Source: Acidimicrobiaceae bacterium
GTDB taxonomy: Bacteria; Actinomycetota; Acidimicrobiia; Acidimicrobiales; RAAP-2
Assembly (NCBI GenBank): GCA_027314705.1
Contig: DAHVAJ010000036.1
Location: forward strand, 16,806 to 80,805
Direction of reading: 5' to 3'
DNA length: 64,000 bases
Below the pieces are notes generated by a model. The model was not told the DNA's origin and did no database searches. It was given only the letters and a program-made list of their open reading frames with translations. Shown in pieces: positions 1 to 8,481 of this stretch. Positions within the stretch are counted from its first letter, which is position 1; every line of letters starts with the position of its first letter. Both the position numbers and the translations under genes were made by a program.

Positions 1-75
1 GGCCACCGCCGGCCGCGCCGTTGGCCGGGTCCGCGGGATCGGCGCCGGAGCCGGGTCGGGGCGGTCGGGTCGGGA

Positions 76-1761
76 TCAGGTGCCAGGACGGAGGAACCGG
101 CCCTCCGGGTCCCAGCGGCGGAGCCGCTCGACCAGCGATCGGTCCGGGGCCTCGAGCTCGACCACCGACGGTGCCACCGCCAGGTCCCAGGGGCACCGGC
201 CCCGGACGGCCCCGATCCGCTCGGACACCGTGCCCGGGCCCGGGGCGACCGCCGTGAGGGCCAGCACGCCGGCGTCGTTCTTCTCGAAGAGGGCGAGGTC
301 GGTGACGAGGGCCCGCACCCGGTGGCCCACCGAGGTGACGTAGGGGACGTCGGCGACCAGTCGGCGGGTGGTGAGCGTCGTCATGACCACGACCTCGTCG
401 GCACTCGAAGCCACGTCGTTCCCGCCGCCCGACCCGACCAGGAAGACCTTGCCGGGGACGACGGTGGAGTTGATGTTGCCGTGGCGGTCGATCTGGGCCG
501 CGCCGAGGCAGCCGATCAGGGTGGTCCCCGGTCCGCTGACCAGGGTGCCCAGCACCTGGTCGGCATCGCCCAGCATGAGTGCGGTGGGGAAGCTCCGGTG
601 GTTGAACACGAACGGGTCGGCCGGGGTCGGCTGGTAGCCCCACAGCCCCAGCTCGGCCGTCAGGACCACGTCGGAGCCCTCCCCCCGGGCCAGCTCGACG
701 GCGAGCCAGGCGGCCAGGTTGGCCACCCCGGCACCGGCCAACACGGCGTCGGCGCCGAGGTCGGTGATCCGCCCGGCCAGATAGCGGGCCCCGTGGACGG
801 CGGCCGCCTCCCAGGCCACCACCGGGGCCTCGAGATCCGGCGGGTGGGCCGCCTCGTCGTCGCGCCACGAGTCGGGCGCCGCCCGCTTCCGCAGCCGCGC
901 GATCCGCTCGGCGCCCAGGCGGTCGAGATACTCCTCCTGGTCGGCGGGGCCGAGGACCCAGCGGTCGATCCACTCGTCGAAGGCGTCGCCGTGGCTGGCC
1001 GCCCGGGCCTCGGCCCAGAACTCGAGGTCCTCGCCGTAGGGCTCGACCGGGGTGTCACGGGCGAAGAGGCCCCCGGGATGCGCCCCCATCGGCGTCTCGG
1101 CCAGGGCCAGCACCCGGTGCCCGGGGACCCGCACCAGGTGGGACCAGGGCCGGAGGTCGTCGACGACCCGGTCGACGGTGGCCACGACCCCGCGCTTGGC
1201 CGCCATCGCCCCCCAGACGCCCTCCAGGCCCGGGGCGTTGAAGGCAAGGTTGCCCTGGCGGTCGGCCACCGCCGCGTGGAGCAGGGTGATGTCAGGGGCG
1301 TAGGCCTCGAGCACCCCCACCTCGCCGAAGGGCGTCGCCACCCGCGCGTAACCCGGATTGTCGGCCATCGACGAGCCGGCCAGCGAGGCGGTGGTGGCGG
1401 CGGGCAGTCCGCGGGCGGCTGCTTCGAGGCGCTGGAGGAAAGTCAGGAACGACCAGTGCTCGACCTCGACCGATCCGTCGAGGTACGCCGAGGAAAACCA
1501 GGGATTGGGCGAGAAGTTCGGGAACACGTCACCGGAGTAGCCGGTGACGACCTTGGCGACGAGCCCGCCGCGGAAGAACAGGGCGCCCAGGCTCGACAGG
1601 CTGAGCATGACCAGCGTGAAGGCGGGGTCCTTTCCCCACCACGCACGCACCAGGTGCCGGGCGCCGGCGGTCCACCGGGTGTGGTTGGTGACGACGTGGA
1701 CGGCATCGCCGGCGCGGACGTGGGCGACGGCCTCGTCGAGGGAGCAGACCTTGTCGGGCAT
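76..1761 (-). CDS. Fused family I CoA-transferase (alpha plus beta halves in one chain)
   Basis: The protein is about 561 aa. The N-terminal half (to about residue 310) resembles the alpha subunit of family I CoA-transferases (glutaconate CoA-transferase/IpdA type), and the C-terminal half resembles the beta subunit (motifs TAELGLWGY and GSGGGNDVAS). These halves are usually two separate genes. The family moves CoA between carboxylates, or in IpdAB opens the last steroid ring as a CoA thioester. The start is the ATG at 1761 (MPDKVC), because a TAGCTT hexamer lies 7 nt upstream; a longer frame back to 1812 would overlap the divergent crotonase. Context is acyl-CoA catabolism. The substrate cannot be read from sequence; an IpdAB-like steroid role is inference. 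Confidence 0.85.
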   Translation of the reverse strand: MPDKVCSLDEAVAHVRAGDAVHVVTNHTRWTAGARHLVRAWWGKDPAFTLVMLSLSSLGALFFRGGLVAKVVTGYSGDVFPNFSPNPWFSSAYLDGSVEVEHWSFLTFLQRLEAAARGLPAATTASLAGSSMADNPGYARVATPFGEVGVLEAYAPDITLLHAAVADRQGNLAFNAPGLEGVWGAMAAKRGVVATVDRVVDDLRPWSHLVRVPGHRVLALAETPMGAHPGGLFARDTPVEPYGEDLEFWAEARAASHGDAFDEWIDRWVLGPADQEEYLDRLGAERIARLRKRAAPDSWRDDEAAHPPDLEAPVVAWEAAAVHGARYLAGRITDLGADAVLAGAGVANLAAWLAVELARGEGSDVVLTAELGLWGYQPTPADPFVFNHRSFPTALMLGDADQVLGTLVSGPGTTLIGCLGAAQIDRHGNINSTVVPGKVFLVGSGGGNDVASSADEVVVMTTLTTRRLVADVPYVTSVGHRVRALVTDLALFEKNDAGVLALTAVAPGPGTVSERIGAVRGRCPWDLAVAPSVVELEAPDRSLVERLRRWDPEGRFLRPGT

Positions 1762-1768
1762 GCGCAGG

Positions 1769-1774
1769 AAGCTA
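1769..1774 (-). promoter_or_regulatory. -10-like hexamer TAGCTT for the CoA-transferase
   Basis: The hexamer reads TAGCTT on the minus strand and ends 7 nt before the ATG at 1761, consistent with a leaderless transcript. No clear -35 is visible. Confidence 0.45.
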
Positions 1775-1792
1775 GTGGACGTCGCCCCCGGA

Positions 1793-1798
1793 TAGCAT
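1793..1798 (+). promoter_or_regulatory. -10-like hexamer TAGCAT for the crotonase at 1805
   Basis: TAGCAT ends 6 nt before the ATG at 1805, leaving no room for a Shine-Dalgarno site. A leaderless mRNA is likely. Confidence 0.5.
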
Positions 1799-1804
1799 CC
1801 GGCG

Positions 1805-2608
1805 ATGATCAACTACGAGGTCGGCGACGACCATGTCGGACGTGTCACCCTGGACCGGCCCGAGGCCCGTAACGCCCTCACCGTCGAGATGCGCGACGAC
1901 CTGGTGGCCGCCCTGCGCGCCGCCCGGGCCGACGACCGGGTGCGGTCGCTCCTCGTGACCGGCACCGGTGACTCGTTCTGCGCCGGGATGGATCTTCGGG
2001 CCTCGACGGTCAGCCAGGCGGGGGTGGCCGGCTTCGATCCCCGCACCACCAGCGAAGCGCTGCGCATCGGCGTGCAGACCTTCATCCGGGAGCTCTGGGA
2101 ACTGGACAAGCCGACGGTGGCGGCCGTCAACGGCACCGCCGTCGGCCCCGGGGCCCACCTGGCCCTGGCCTGCGACCTGGTCCTCGTGCAGCCCGGCACC
2201 CGGTTCATCTGGTCGTTCGCCCGCTGGGGGCTCGTGGTCGACGCCGGCGGGGCGTACCTCCTGCCCCGGCTGGTCGGGCTGCCCCGGGCCAAGGCCATGG
2301 TCCTGCTGGGCGAGGAGGTGGTGGGCGCCGACGCCGTGACCTCCGGGCTGGCCTATCGCTGCGCCGACTCGGTGGAGGCGCTGGCCACCGAGGCCGAGGC
2401 GCTGGCCGTCCGGCTGGCCGACGGCCCGACCCGGTCCCTCGGACTGTCCAAGCAGCTCCTGAACGCCACCTTCGAGACGGCCCTGCCGCTGGCGCTCGAT
2501 CGCGAGGGTCACGCCCAGGCCCTGGCCGCGTGCTCCCCCGAGATGGCCGAGGGGATGGCCGCCTTCCGCGAGAAGCGGCCGCCCCGGTTCGCCGGACCCG
2601 GCACCTGA
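1805..2608 (+). CDS. Enoyl-CoA hydratase/isomerase (crotonase) family protein
   Basis: At 267 aa this is normal length for the crotonase fold. The N-terminal DRPEARNAL and FCAGMDL segments form the usual CoA-binding and oxyanion-hole elements, followed by NGTAVGPGAHLALACD. The position usually held by the first catalytic Glu appears to be His, and the second site reads WGLVVD, so it may not be a classical hydratase. It could be an isomerase, hydrolase or ring-cleaving member. It is divergent from the fused CoA-transferase. The start is supported by a -10-like hexamer 6 nt upstream. The reaction cannot be assigned. Confidence 0.88.
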   Translation: MINYEVGDDHVGRVTLDRPEARNALTVEMRDDLVAALRAARADDRVRSLLVTGTGDSFCAGMDLRASTVSQAGVAGFDPRTTSEALRIGVQTFIRELWELDKPTVAAVNGTAVGPGAHLALACDLVLVQPGTRFIWSFARWGLVVDAGGAYLLPRLVGLPRAKAMVLLGEEVVGADAVTSGLAYRCADSVEALATEAEALAVRLADGPTRSLGLSKQLLNATFETALPLALDREGHAQALAACSPEMAEGMAAFREKRPPRFAGPGT

Positions 2609-2656
2609 GGGGACGACGGCGGGACGCGGCCCCTGCCGCCGGGCCCCGGGTCGGCC

Positions 2657-3919
2657 TCAGATGACCCCGTCGGCGCGGTGGCGCCCGAGCTCCGCACCGG
2701 AGAGGCCCACCACCTGGCGCCACACCTCGTCGTTGTGCTCCCCGAGGAGCGGCGCGGGACGTGGTGCGGTCGGACGGCGACCGTCGAGGCGGGGGAAGGG
2801 CGCCTGCTGGAGGTGGGGCCCGGCCACGGGGTCGTCGACTTCCACCAGGTCGCCGCGGGCGGCGACGTGGGGATCGGCGAGGATGTCAGCGGCCGAGTAG
2901 GCCGTCCCCACCGGCACCTCGTGGGCGATGCAGGCCGCCTCGACGTCGGCCGCGGTGCGTGACGACGTCCATGCCGACACCAGGTCGTTGATCTCGTCGG
3001 AACGTGCCGCCCGCTTGGCCAGCGTCGACCACTCGGGGTCGTCGGCCAGCTCGGGCCGGTCCATGGCGGTGCAGAGGCGCCGGAAGTTGACGTTGGAGCC
3101 GGCCACGATGCACACGAAGGTGCCGTCCGCCGTGGGGTAGTTGTCGAGTGGGGCAGAGGCGGCCATCCTGTTGCCCTCCCGCTCCCGGGTCATGCCCAGG
3201 CGGTCCTGGGCGGCCACCGTCCACTCGAGCACCCGGAGGATCGACCCGTAGAGCGGGGCGTCGACCACGCCACCCGCGCCGGTGCCCCCGGGCCCGTCCC
3301 GCCGGTACAGGGCGGCGTTGACGGCCGCGGCGGCGAAGGTGCCGGTCAGGTAGTCGGAGATCGACACACCCGGCCGGACCGGTGGGCGGTCGGGGTACCC
3401 GGTCAGGTGGAGCAGTCCGCCGTAGGCGATGCCCATCCGATCGAGGCCGGTGCGGCCGGAGTACGGCCCGTCCTGGCCGAAGACGCTGATGCGGGCCCAC
3501 ACCAGCCGGGGATCGCAGTCGCCGGGGGCGATGGCCCACGCCTCCATGGCCCCGGGGCGGAAGTTCTCGCACACCACATCGGCCGTGGCGACCAGGCGGC
3601 GGAACAGCTCCTGGCCGGCGGGCCGACGGAGGTCGAGGGTGATCCCCTTGCGCCCGCGGCCTTCCACGGCCCACCACATCGAGTAGTCGGTTCCCTCGGC
3701 CCCGGCCGGGACGAAGGGTCCGATGGTGCGCATGAAGTCCCCGCCCCTCGGGTCCTCGACCTTGATGACCTCGGCGCCCATCTCGCCGAGCAGCCCGGCG
3801 CAGAACGGAGCGCTGATCCGGGTGCCGACGTCGATCACCCGGATCCCGGCCAGCGGGGGCCGGTCACCCGCTGCCGCGTCGGCCACGCCGTGGGCCCGGT
3901 CGGCCGGTGTGCTCGCCAC
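2657..3919 (-). CDS. CaiB/BaiF family III CoA-transferase
   Basis: The protein is 420 aa, typical of formyl-CoA transferase/alpha-methylacyl-CoA racemase relatives. Visible family features are LAGIRVIDVGTRISAPFCAGLLGEMGA near the N-terminus (given in part), GADVIKVE-like GAEVIKVEDP, and KGITLDLR about 100 residues in. The aspartate-equivalent catalytic region lies in the central part. The start is the GTG at 3919, 2 nt after the stop of the upstream crotonase, so the two are surely co-transcribed. It probably activates or exchanges a carboxylate to its CoA ester, or epimerises a branched acyl-CoA, in the same pathway as the neighbouring dehydrogenases. The substrate is unknown. Confidence 0.88.
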   Translation of the reverse strand: MASTPADRAHGVADAAAGDRPPLAGIRVIDVGTRISAPFCAGLLGEMGAEVIKVEDPRGGDFMRTIGPFVPAGAEGTDYSMWWAVEGRGRKGITLDLRRPAGQELFRRLVATADVVCENFRPGAMEAWAIAPGDCDPRLVWARISVFGQDGPYSGRTGLDRMGIAYGGLLHLTGYPDRPPVRPGVSISDYLTGTFAAAAVNAALYRRDGPGGTGAGGVVDAPLYGSILRVLEWTVAAQDRLGMTREREGNRMAASAPLDNYPTADGTFVCIVAGSNVNFRRLCTAMDRPELADDPEWSTLAKRAARSDEINDLVSAWTSSRTAADVEAACIAHEVPVGTAYSAADILADPHVAARGDLVEVDDPVAGPHLQQAPFPRLDGRRPTAPRPAPLLGEHNDEVWRQVVGLSGAELGRHRADGVI

Positions 3920-3921
3920 GG

Positions 3922-4749
3922 TCAGTCGCGGTGCTCGGCGAAGACCTCGGACATCGACTGCTTCCCCTGGCGGGCCCGGAGCGCCGAGGTGGCCGTCTCC
4001 GTGTTGTGCATCCAGTGGTGGGCCATGAAGTGGTACTTCCACGACGCGTCCTTGCCCATGAAGGTGGCCGTCTGGTTGAGCGAGTCCTTGACGACCTGGG
4101 CGGTGGCCGGGGGCACCAGAGCCACCCGGTCGGCCAGCTCCTCCACCCGTTCGGTGAGCTCGGCCCGGGGCACCACGCGGTTGACCAAGCCCAGGCGCCA
4201 CGCCTCCTGGGCGTCGATCTTCTCGCCGGTGAAGAGGAACTCCTTGGCCTTGCGCACACCGAGCTCCCACGGTTCGACCAGCAACTCCACGCCGGCCCCG
4301 GTCATCCGGAGCACCGGGTTCTGGAAGGTGGCGTCGTCGGCGGCCACGATCAGGTCGCACATGCAGGCCAGCATCATGCCGGCGGCCACGCACGCCCCCT
4401 GCACGGCGGCGATGGTCGGCTTGCGGAACGAGTACAGGCGCTTGCACCGGTCGACGTACATCACCTGCTCGTGGCGGAACTTGCCCTCGGGCGTGTCCCG
4501 CATCTTCCGCCACTCGTCGGGCTCGGTGTCGCCCACGAGCGCCTTCAGGTCGTGGCCCGACGAGAAGTGCCTTCCCGCTCCGGCCAGGATGACCACCCGC
4601 ACCTCGTCGTCGGCGTCCGCCAGGTCCAACGCGTGGTCGATGCCGTCGATCAGCTCGGTGTCCTGGGCGTTGGCCACGTCCGGCCGGTTCATGGTGACGG
4701 TGGCCACATGGCCACGTGTGCCGTAGAGGACCACCTTGTCATCGTCCAC
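3922..4749 (-). CDS. Enoyl-CoA hydratase (crotonase) family protein
   Basis: The protein is 275 aa. Crotonase features are TMNRPDVANAQ, the oxyanion segment FSSGHDLKAL and the second glycine-rich segment AAVQGACVAAGMMLACMCD (positions about 110-128). A long C-terminal extension ending WKYHFMAHHWMHNTETA resembles a subgroup of actinobacterial crotonases. The start is GTG at 4749, 6 nt after the stop of the upstream acyl-CoA dehydrogenase; the nearby ATG is out of frame. It is the middle gene of a three-gene acyl-CoA operon: dehydrogenase, hydratase, CoA-transferase. Exact substrate unknown. Confidence 0.88.
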   Translation of the reverse strand: MDDDKVVLYGTRGHVATVTMNRPDVANAQDTELIDGIDHALDLADADDEVRVVILAGAGRHFSSGHDLKALVGDTEPDEWRKMRDTPEGKFRHEQVMYVDRCKRLYSFRKPTIAAVQGACVAAGMMLACMCDLIVAADDATFQNPVLRMTGAGVELLVEPWELGVRKAKEFLFTGEKIDAQEAWRLGLVNRVVPRAELTERVEELADRVALVPPATAQVVKDSLNQTATFMGKDASWKYHFMAHHWMHNTETATSALRARQGKQSMSEVFAEHRD

Positions 4750-4755
4750 TGGGGA

Positions 4756-5961
4756 TCACACTCCTGTCCTGGCTGGCGCGGCGCGTTCGGGCCTGGGCAG
4801 ACCCAGCACCCGCTCGCCGAGGATGGTCCGCTGGATCTCGTTGGTGCCGGCCCACACCGATGACGCCTGGTAGTACAGCCACGACCGCTGCCACTCGCCG
4901 CCACCCGGGTTGCCGTCGGCGCCCCTGCCCAGGGGCGAGGCGTCACCGAGGACCGCCATGGCCGTGTCGTGGAACCGCTTGCTCATCTCGCTCCAGTAGA
5001 GCTTCAGTGCGCTGCCCTCGGGCCCGGGGTCCTGGTCCTTGGACAGCCGGCTGATGCTTCGGAGATTGTGGAGCTGGAAGATCTTGACCTCGACGTAGGC
5101 CTGGGCCAGACGCTGGCGCAGGCGCACGTCGTCCAGGGCGCCGGTCGCCGCCGCCAGGCGGAGGATCTCCTCCAGGAGCTGCACGTGGATGACCAACTGG
5201 CGGGGGTTGGTGCCCCGTTCGTGGGAGAGGGTGGCGTTGGCCACGCCCCAGCCCTCGTGCTCCGGCCCGATCAGCTGGTCGGCGGGCACGAACACCCCCG
5301 ACAGGAAGACCTCGTTGAACTCCGCCTCGCCGGTGAGCTGGACCAGGGGACGGACCTCGACCCCGGGGGCATGCATGTCGACCACCAGATAGGAGATGCC
5401 CCGGTGCTTCTCGGCCTCGGGATCGCTGCGGGCCAGGCAGACCCCCCAGTCGGCGAATTGGGCGTAGGACGTCCACACCTTCTGGCCGTCCAGCACCCAG
5501 CCGCCCTCGACGGCAGTGGCCCGGGTCGTCACCCCGGCCAGGTCGCTCCCGGCTCCGGGCTCGCTGAACAGCTGGCACCAGAGCGAGTCGGCGGTCAGGA
5601 TGCCCGGGAGCCACCGGGCCTTCTGCTCCTCGGTCCCGTGGGCCAGGAGCGTGGGCCCGGCCAGGTTGATCCCGATCCGTCCCACCATCTCGGGCGCCCT
5701 GGCCCGGGCCAGCTCCTCCTGGACGATGAAGTGCTCGGTCGGGCCGCCGCCCCGCCCGCCGTAGGCCTCGGGCCACGTCACGCCCACCCAGCGGTCGGCG
5801 GCCAGCGACGCCTGCCATCGGCGCCCGAACGTCACTTCGTCGGCGAGGTCGTCGAAGCGTGGGGGCAGCCCCTGGCCGTACTCCCACGGAAGGTGCTCGT
5901 AGAGCCACGACCGGATGTCCGCCCGGAGGTGCACCTCGGCCGGGGCCGGACTCAGGTCCAC
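4756..5961 (-). CDS. Acyl-CoA dehydrogenase (FadE family), likely large subunit of a pair
   Basis: The protein is 401 aa with the acyl-CoA dehydrogenase order: helical N-domain, beta-domain (CQLFSEPGAGSDLAG) and C-terminal helical domain ending WAGTNEIQRTILGERVLG. In classical members the catalytic Glu precedes GT in the last motif; here that residue is Ala, so the base must come from elsewhere, as known for steroid-type heterotetrameric FadE enzymes. The start is GTG at 5961, with a purine-rich stretch upstream. It is divergent from a second, shorter dehydrogenase at 6005, and the two -10 hexamers overlap, suggesting matched expression. Heterotetramer formation is inference. Confidence 0.9.
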   Translation of the reverse strand: MDLSPAPAEVHLRADIRSWLYEHLPWEYGQGLPPRFDDLADEVTFGRRWQASLAADRWVGVTWPEAYGGRGGGPTEHFIVQEELARARAPEMVGRIGINLAGPTLLAHGTEEQKARWLPGILTADSLWCQLFSEPGAGSDLAGVTTRATAVEGGWVLDGQKVWTSYAQFADWGVCLARSDPEAEKHRGISYLVVDMHAPGVEVRPLVQLTGEAEFNEVFLSGVFVPADQLIGPEHEGWGVANATLSHERGTNPRQLVIHVQLLEEILRLAAATGALDDVRLRQRLAQAYVEVKIFQLHNLRSISRLSKDQDPGPEGSALKLYWSEMSKRFHDTAMAVLGDASPLGRGADGNPGGGEWQRSWLYYQASSVWAGTNEIQRTILGERVLGLPRPERAAPARTGV

Positions 5962-5991
5962 GTGGCCCTCTCGCTCGGTGACATCGGCGTC

Positions 5992-5998
5992 ATACTAT
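5992..5998. promoter_or_regulatory. Overlapping divergent -10 hexamers between two acyl-CoA dehydrogenase genes
   Basis: The sequence ATACTAT gives TACTAT on the plus strand (5993-5998), 6 nt before the ATG at 6005, and TAGTAT on the minus strand (5997-5992), about 30 nt before the GTG at 5961. The two promoter cores occupy the same base pairs. Confidence 0.5.
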
Positions 5999-6004
5999 CG
6001 AGCC

Positions 6005-7084
6005 ATGGACTTCGACCTCTCGGGCGACCAGCGGGAACTGCAGGAGGCGGCCCGGCATCTGCTCGACGACCGTTCGGGCCCGACCCAGGTGCGCGAGCAC
6101 CTTGCGTCGGGCCAACCGTGCGACCGGGCGCTGTGGGAGGCGATGGCCGAGCAGGGATGGTGCGCCGTCGCCGTGCCCGAGGACGAGGGTGGGCTCGGGC
6201 TCGGTTGGGTCGAGGGCGCCGTCCTGCTCGAGGAGGTCGGCCGCCACGTGGCCCCGGTCCCCCTCGCCCCGCAGCTGGTCACCCTCGCCGCGCTGACGGG
6301 GCTCGCCGGGCACGACGGCCTGCGCGAGGGACTGCTGTCGGGATCAGCGCTCGGCGCGGTGGCCTGGACGGCGGGCGCGGACGGCGTGGCCCGCGCCGGC
6401 GGGCCCGAGGCACCCGAGCTGTCCGGTCGACTGGGCCCGGTCGAGGGGGCGACCGTCGCCGACGTCCTGGTGGTGGTGGTGCCCGACGGCGTCTACCTGG
6501 TCGACCTGGCGGCCGTCGGCCGGCCCCGGGCGCAGCCCGCCATGGACCTGACCCGCACCCTGTCGTGGGTGGACCTCGACGCCACGCCGTCCCTTCGCAT
6601 CGGCGGTGCCGAGGCGTCCGGACGCCTCGGTGGTCTCGGCGCCCTGGCCATGTCGGCGGAGCTGCTCGGCAGCAGCGGCCGCGTGCTCGAGTTGGCCACC
6701 CAGTACGCCAAGGACCGGATCCAGTTCGGGGTGCCCATCGGGAGTTTCCAGGCGGTCAAGCACCGCTGCGCCGACATGCTGGTCGACGTGGAGGGCATGC
6801 GCTCGGCCACCTGGTACGCGGCCTGGGCCGCCTCGACGGTCGAGCCCGGCTGGCAGCTGGCCGCGTCCACGGCCAAGGTCTGGTGCGCCGACGCCTCCAA
6901 GCGGGTGATGGCCTCGGGCCTGCAGGTCCATGGCGGGATCGGGTTCACCTGGGAGCACGACCTGCACCTCTATATCAAACGGGCCCAGTACGCCCAGCTC
7001 GCCTACGGCGACGCCGCCCACCACCGCTCGACCCTGGCCGCCGGCCTGCGGTCGCTCGTGGATGCGGGGACCGGTGTGATGTGA
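6005..7084 (+). CDS. Acyl-CoA dehydrogenase (FadE family), likely small subunit of a pair
   Basis: The protein is 359 aa, shorter than the usual 380-400. It begins MDFDLSGDQRELQEA, has the FGVPIGSFQAVKHRCADML motif typical of the C-terminal helical domain, and ends with VHGGIGFTWEHDLHLYIKRA. The catalytic EGT-type motif is absent. This combination matches the non-catalytic or partner subunit of alpha2beta2 dehydrogenases such as those of mycobacterial steroid side-chain oxidation (family knowledge). Its divergent neighbour at 4756-5961 would be the partner. The start is fixed by a TACTAT hexamer 6 nt upstream. Confidence 0.88.
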   Translation: MDFDLSGDQRELQEAARHLLDDRSGPTQVREHLASGQPCDRALWEAMAEQGWCAVAVPEDEGGLGLGWVEGAVLLEEVGRHVAPVPLAPQLVTLAALTGLAGHDGLREGLLSGSALGAVAWTAGADGVARAGGPEAPELSGRLGPVEGATVADVLVVVVPDGVYLVDLAAVGRPRAQPAMDLTRTLSWVDLDATPSLRIGGAEASGRLGGLGALAMSAELLGSSGRVLELATQYAKDRIQFGVPIGSFQAVKHRCADMLVDVEGMRSATWYAAWAASTVEPGWQLAASTAKVWCADASKRVMASGLQVHGGIGFTWEHDLHLYIKRAQYAQLAYGDAAHHRSTLAAGLRSLVDAGTGVM

Positions 7085-7223
7085 GCCGTGCCGCGACGCG
7101 CCACCGGCCCTCGACGTCGTAGCGGGGAGCCCCACGGCCACCCAGGCCGGTGTGGGCGAGCGAGGTCGTGGCTATCATCCGGCGAACGCCTCCCTCCCGG
7201 GGAGCGTGTCGACGGATCGGAGC

Positions 7224-8114
7224 ATGGCGATGGGCCGTCCGGAGTTCTTCCTCTACCTCCCCCAGATCCGGCTGGACGTCGACGCCGTCTGCGAGCGTGC
7301 GTCGGCCGCCGAGGGGAGCGGGTTCACCGGCATCGCCTTCATGGACCACCTGGTGCCGCCGCTGGCCGAGACGTCTCCGATGCTGGAGGCGATGACCCTC
7401 GCCACCTGGGTGGCCGCCCGGACGACCGACCTCGTGGTCAGCCACCTGGTGCTGTGCGACGCCTTCCGTCACCCCGCCGTCCTGGCGCGCCAGGCCGTCA
7501 CCCTCGACCACGCGTCGGGGGGACGGTTCGAACTGGCCGTGGGATGGGGATCGGTCCCCGACGAGCTGGTCGCCTTCGGGCTGACCACCGACGCCCCTCC
7601 CGTCCGCATCGAGCGCCTCGACGAGAGCCTCACCCTGATCCGCGCCCTGTGGAGCGGTGAGCCCGTGGTGCTCCACGGCCGGCACTTCGACGTCGACTGC
7701 GCCGGACAGCAGCCCACGCCGCGCACGTCGATCCCGGTGGTCGTGGGCGGTGCCGGACCGGGGACCCTCGCGCTGGTCCGTCGCCACGCCGACTGGTGGA
7801 ACCTGCCCGTCTACGCCCACGACCGCCTGGAGGAGCTGCGGCCGGCGGTGGGGGCGGCCCGTGTCTCGACGCAGCACCTCGTGGCCCTCGTACCGGCCGG
7901 CGCGGACCGGGAGCCCGTCGTGGCCCTGGCCCGGCACCGGTTCGGGGGGATGGCCGCCGACCTGTTGGCCGGAACCGGCGACGAGCTGGCGGCGGCGTTC
8001 ACCGCGTGGCACGACCGGGGCGTCGACCGGTTCTACGTGTGGTTCGCCGACTTCGCCCCGGTCGCGACGCTCGAGGCGTTCGGCGCCGAGGTCATCGCCG
8101 CGATGAGCGGCTGA
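7224..8114 (+). CDS. LLM-class (luciferase-like) F420- or flavin-dependent oxidoreductase
   Basis: The protein is 296 aa, a TIM-barrel of the bacterial luciferase-like family. Visible motifs are FTGIAFMDHL near residue 35, LASWVAARTTDL-like LATWVAARTTDL, LDHASGGRFELAVGWGS around residue 100, and TPRTSIPVVVGGAG in the middle. In actinobacteria such proteins commonly use F420 and act on acyl-CoA or xenobiotic intermediates. The start is ATG 7224 (the ATG at 7230 is an alternative), preceded by GGATCGGAGC. It follows the acyl-CoA dehydrogenase by about 140 bp. Substrate unknown. Confidence 0.85.
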   Translation: MAMGRPEFFLYLPQIRLDVDAVCERASAAEGSGFTGIAFMDHLVPPLAETSPMLEAMTLATWVAARTTDLVVSHLVLCDAFRHPAVLARQAVTLDHASGGRFELAVGWGSVPDELVAFGLTTDAPPVRIERLDESLTLIRALWSGEPVVLHGRHFDVDCAGQQPTPRTSIPVVVGGAGPGTLALVRRHADWWNLPVYAHDRLEELRPAVGAARVSTQHLVALVPAGADREPVVALARHRFGGMAADLLAGTGDELAAAFTAWHDRGVDRFYVWFADFAPVATLEAFGAEVIAAMSG

Positions 8115-8481
8115 CCGGGTCCTCCATGGTCCCGGCCGACCGGGCCCCCGTGGTCACCGAGGTCGTCGAGGACACCGCCGATGGTGGCCAGGAGCCCAGG
8201 CCAGGGTGCGGCGCCTCGCGTCGCGACCGGTCACCGGACGGGGTCGAAGGCCCGGGCACGGGCGCGGTCCCGCGGTGGGCGGTGGCCACCGGGTGGCGTC
8301 CGGGGCCTGACGGGCCGGCCGCAGGGTGGGGCTGCCCGCGCCCGAGGGCCGGTCCGGAGGGGTGCCCACCAGGACGGCGCGTCGAGACGGCGAGAGACGA
8401 CCGGGAACAGGCGAACGCCGGCGATGCGCCCACCGACCGGAGGAACGGGCAGGCCCGCGGAGCGACCTCTGCGGCCGACCG
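8115..8481. other. Gene-free gap between convergent genes
   Basis: This 367 bp GC-rich stretch lies between two stop codons. Open frames here have no recognisable family and no credible start. I see no tRNA or clear terminator. Confidence 0.5.

Noticed and set aside
1..75. Possible gene end at the window's left edge
   Set aside because: The 75 bp show no recognisable coding sequence, and the open frames crossing it are low-complexity.
7173..7178. TATCAT as a leaderless-type -10 for the LLM oxidoreductase
   Set aside because: It ends 45 nt before the start codon, so it does not fit the leaderless spacing. It may still be an ordinary promoter but no -35 is seen.
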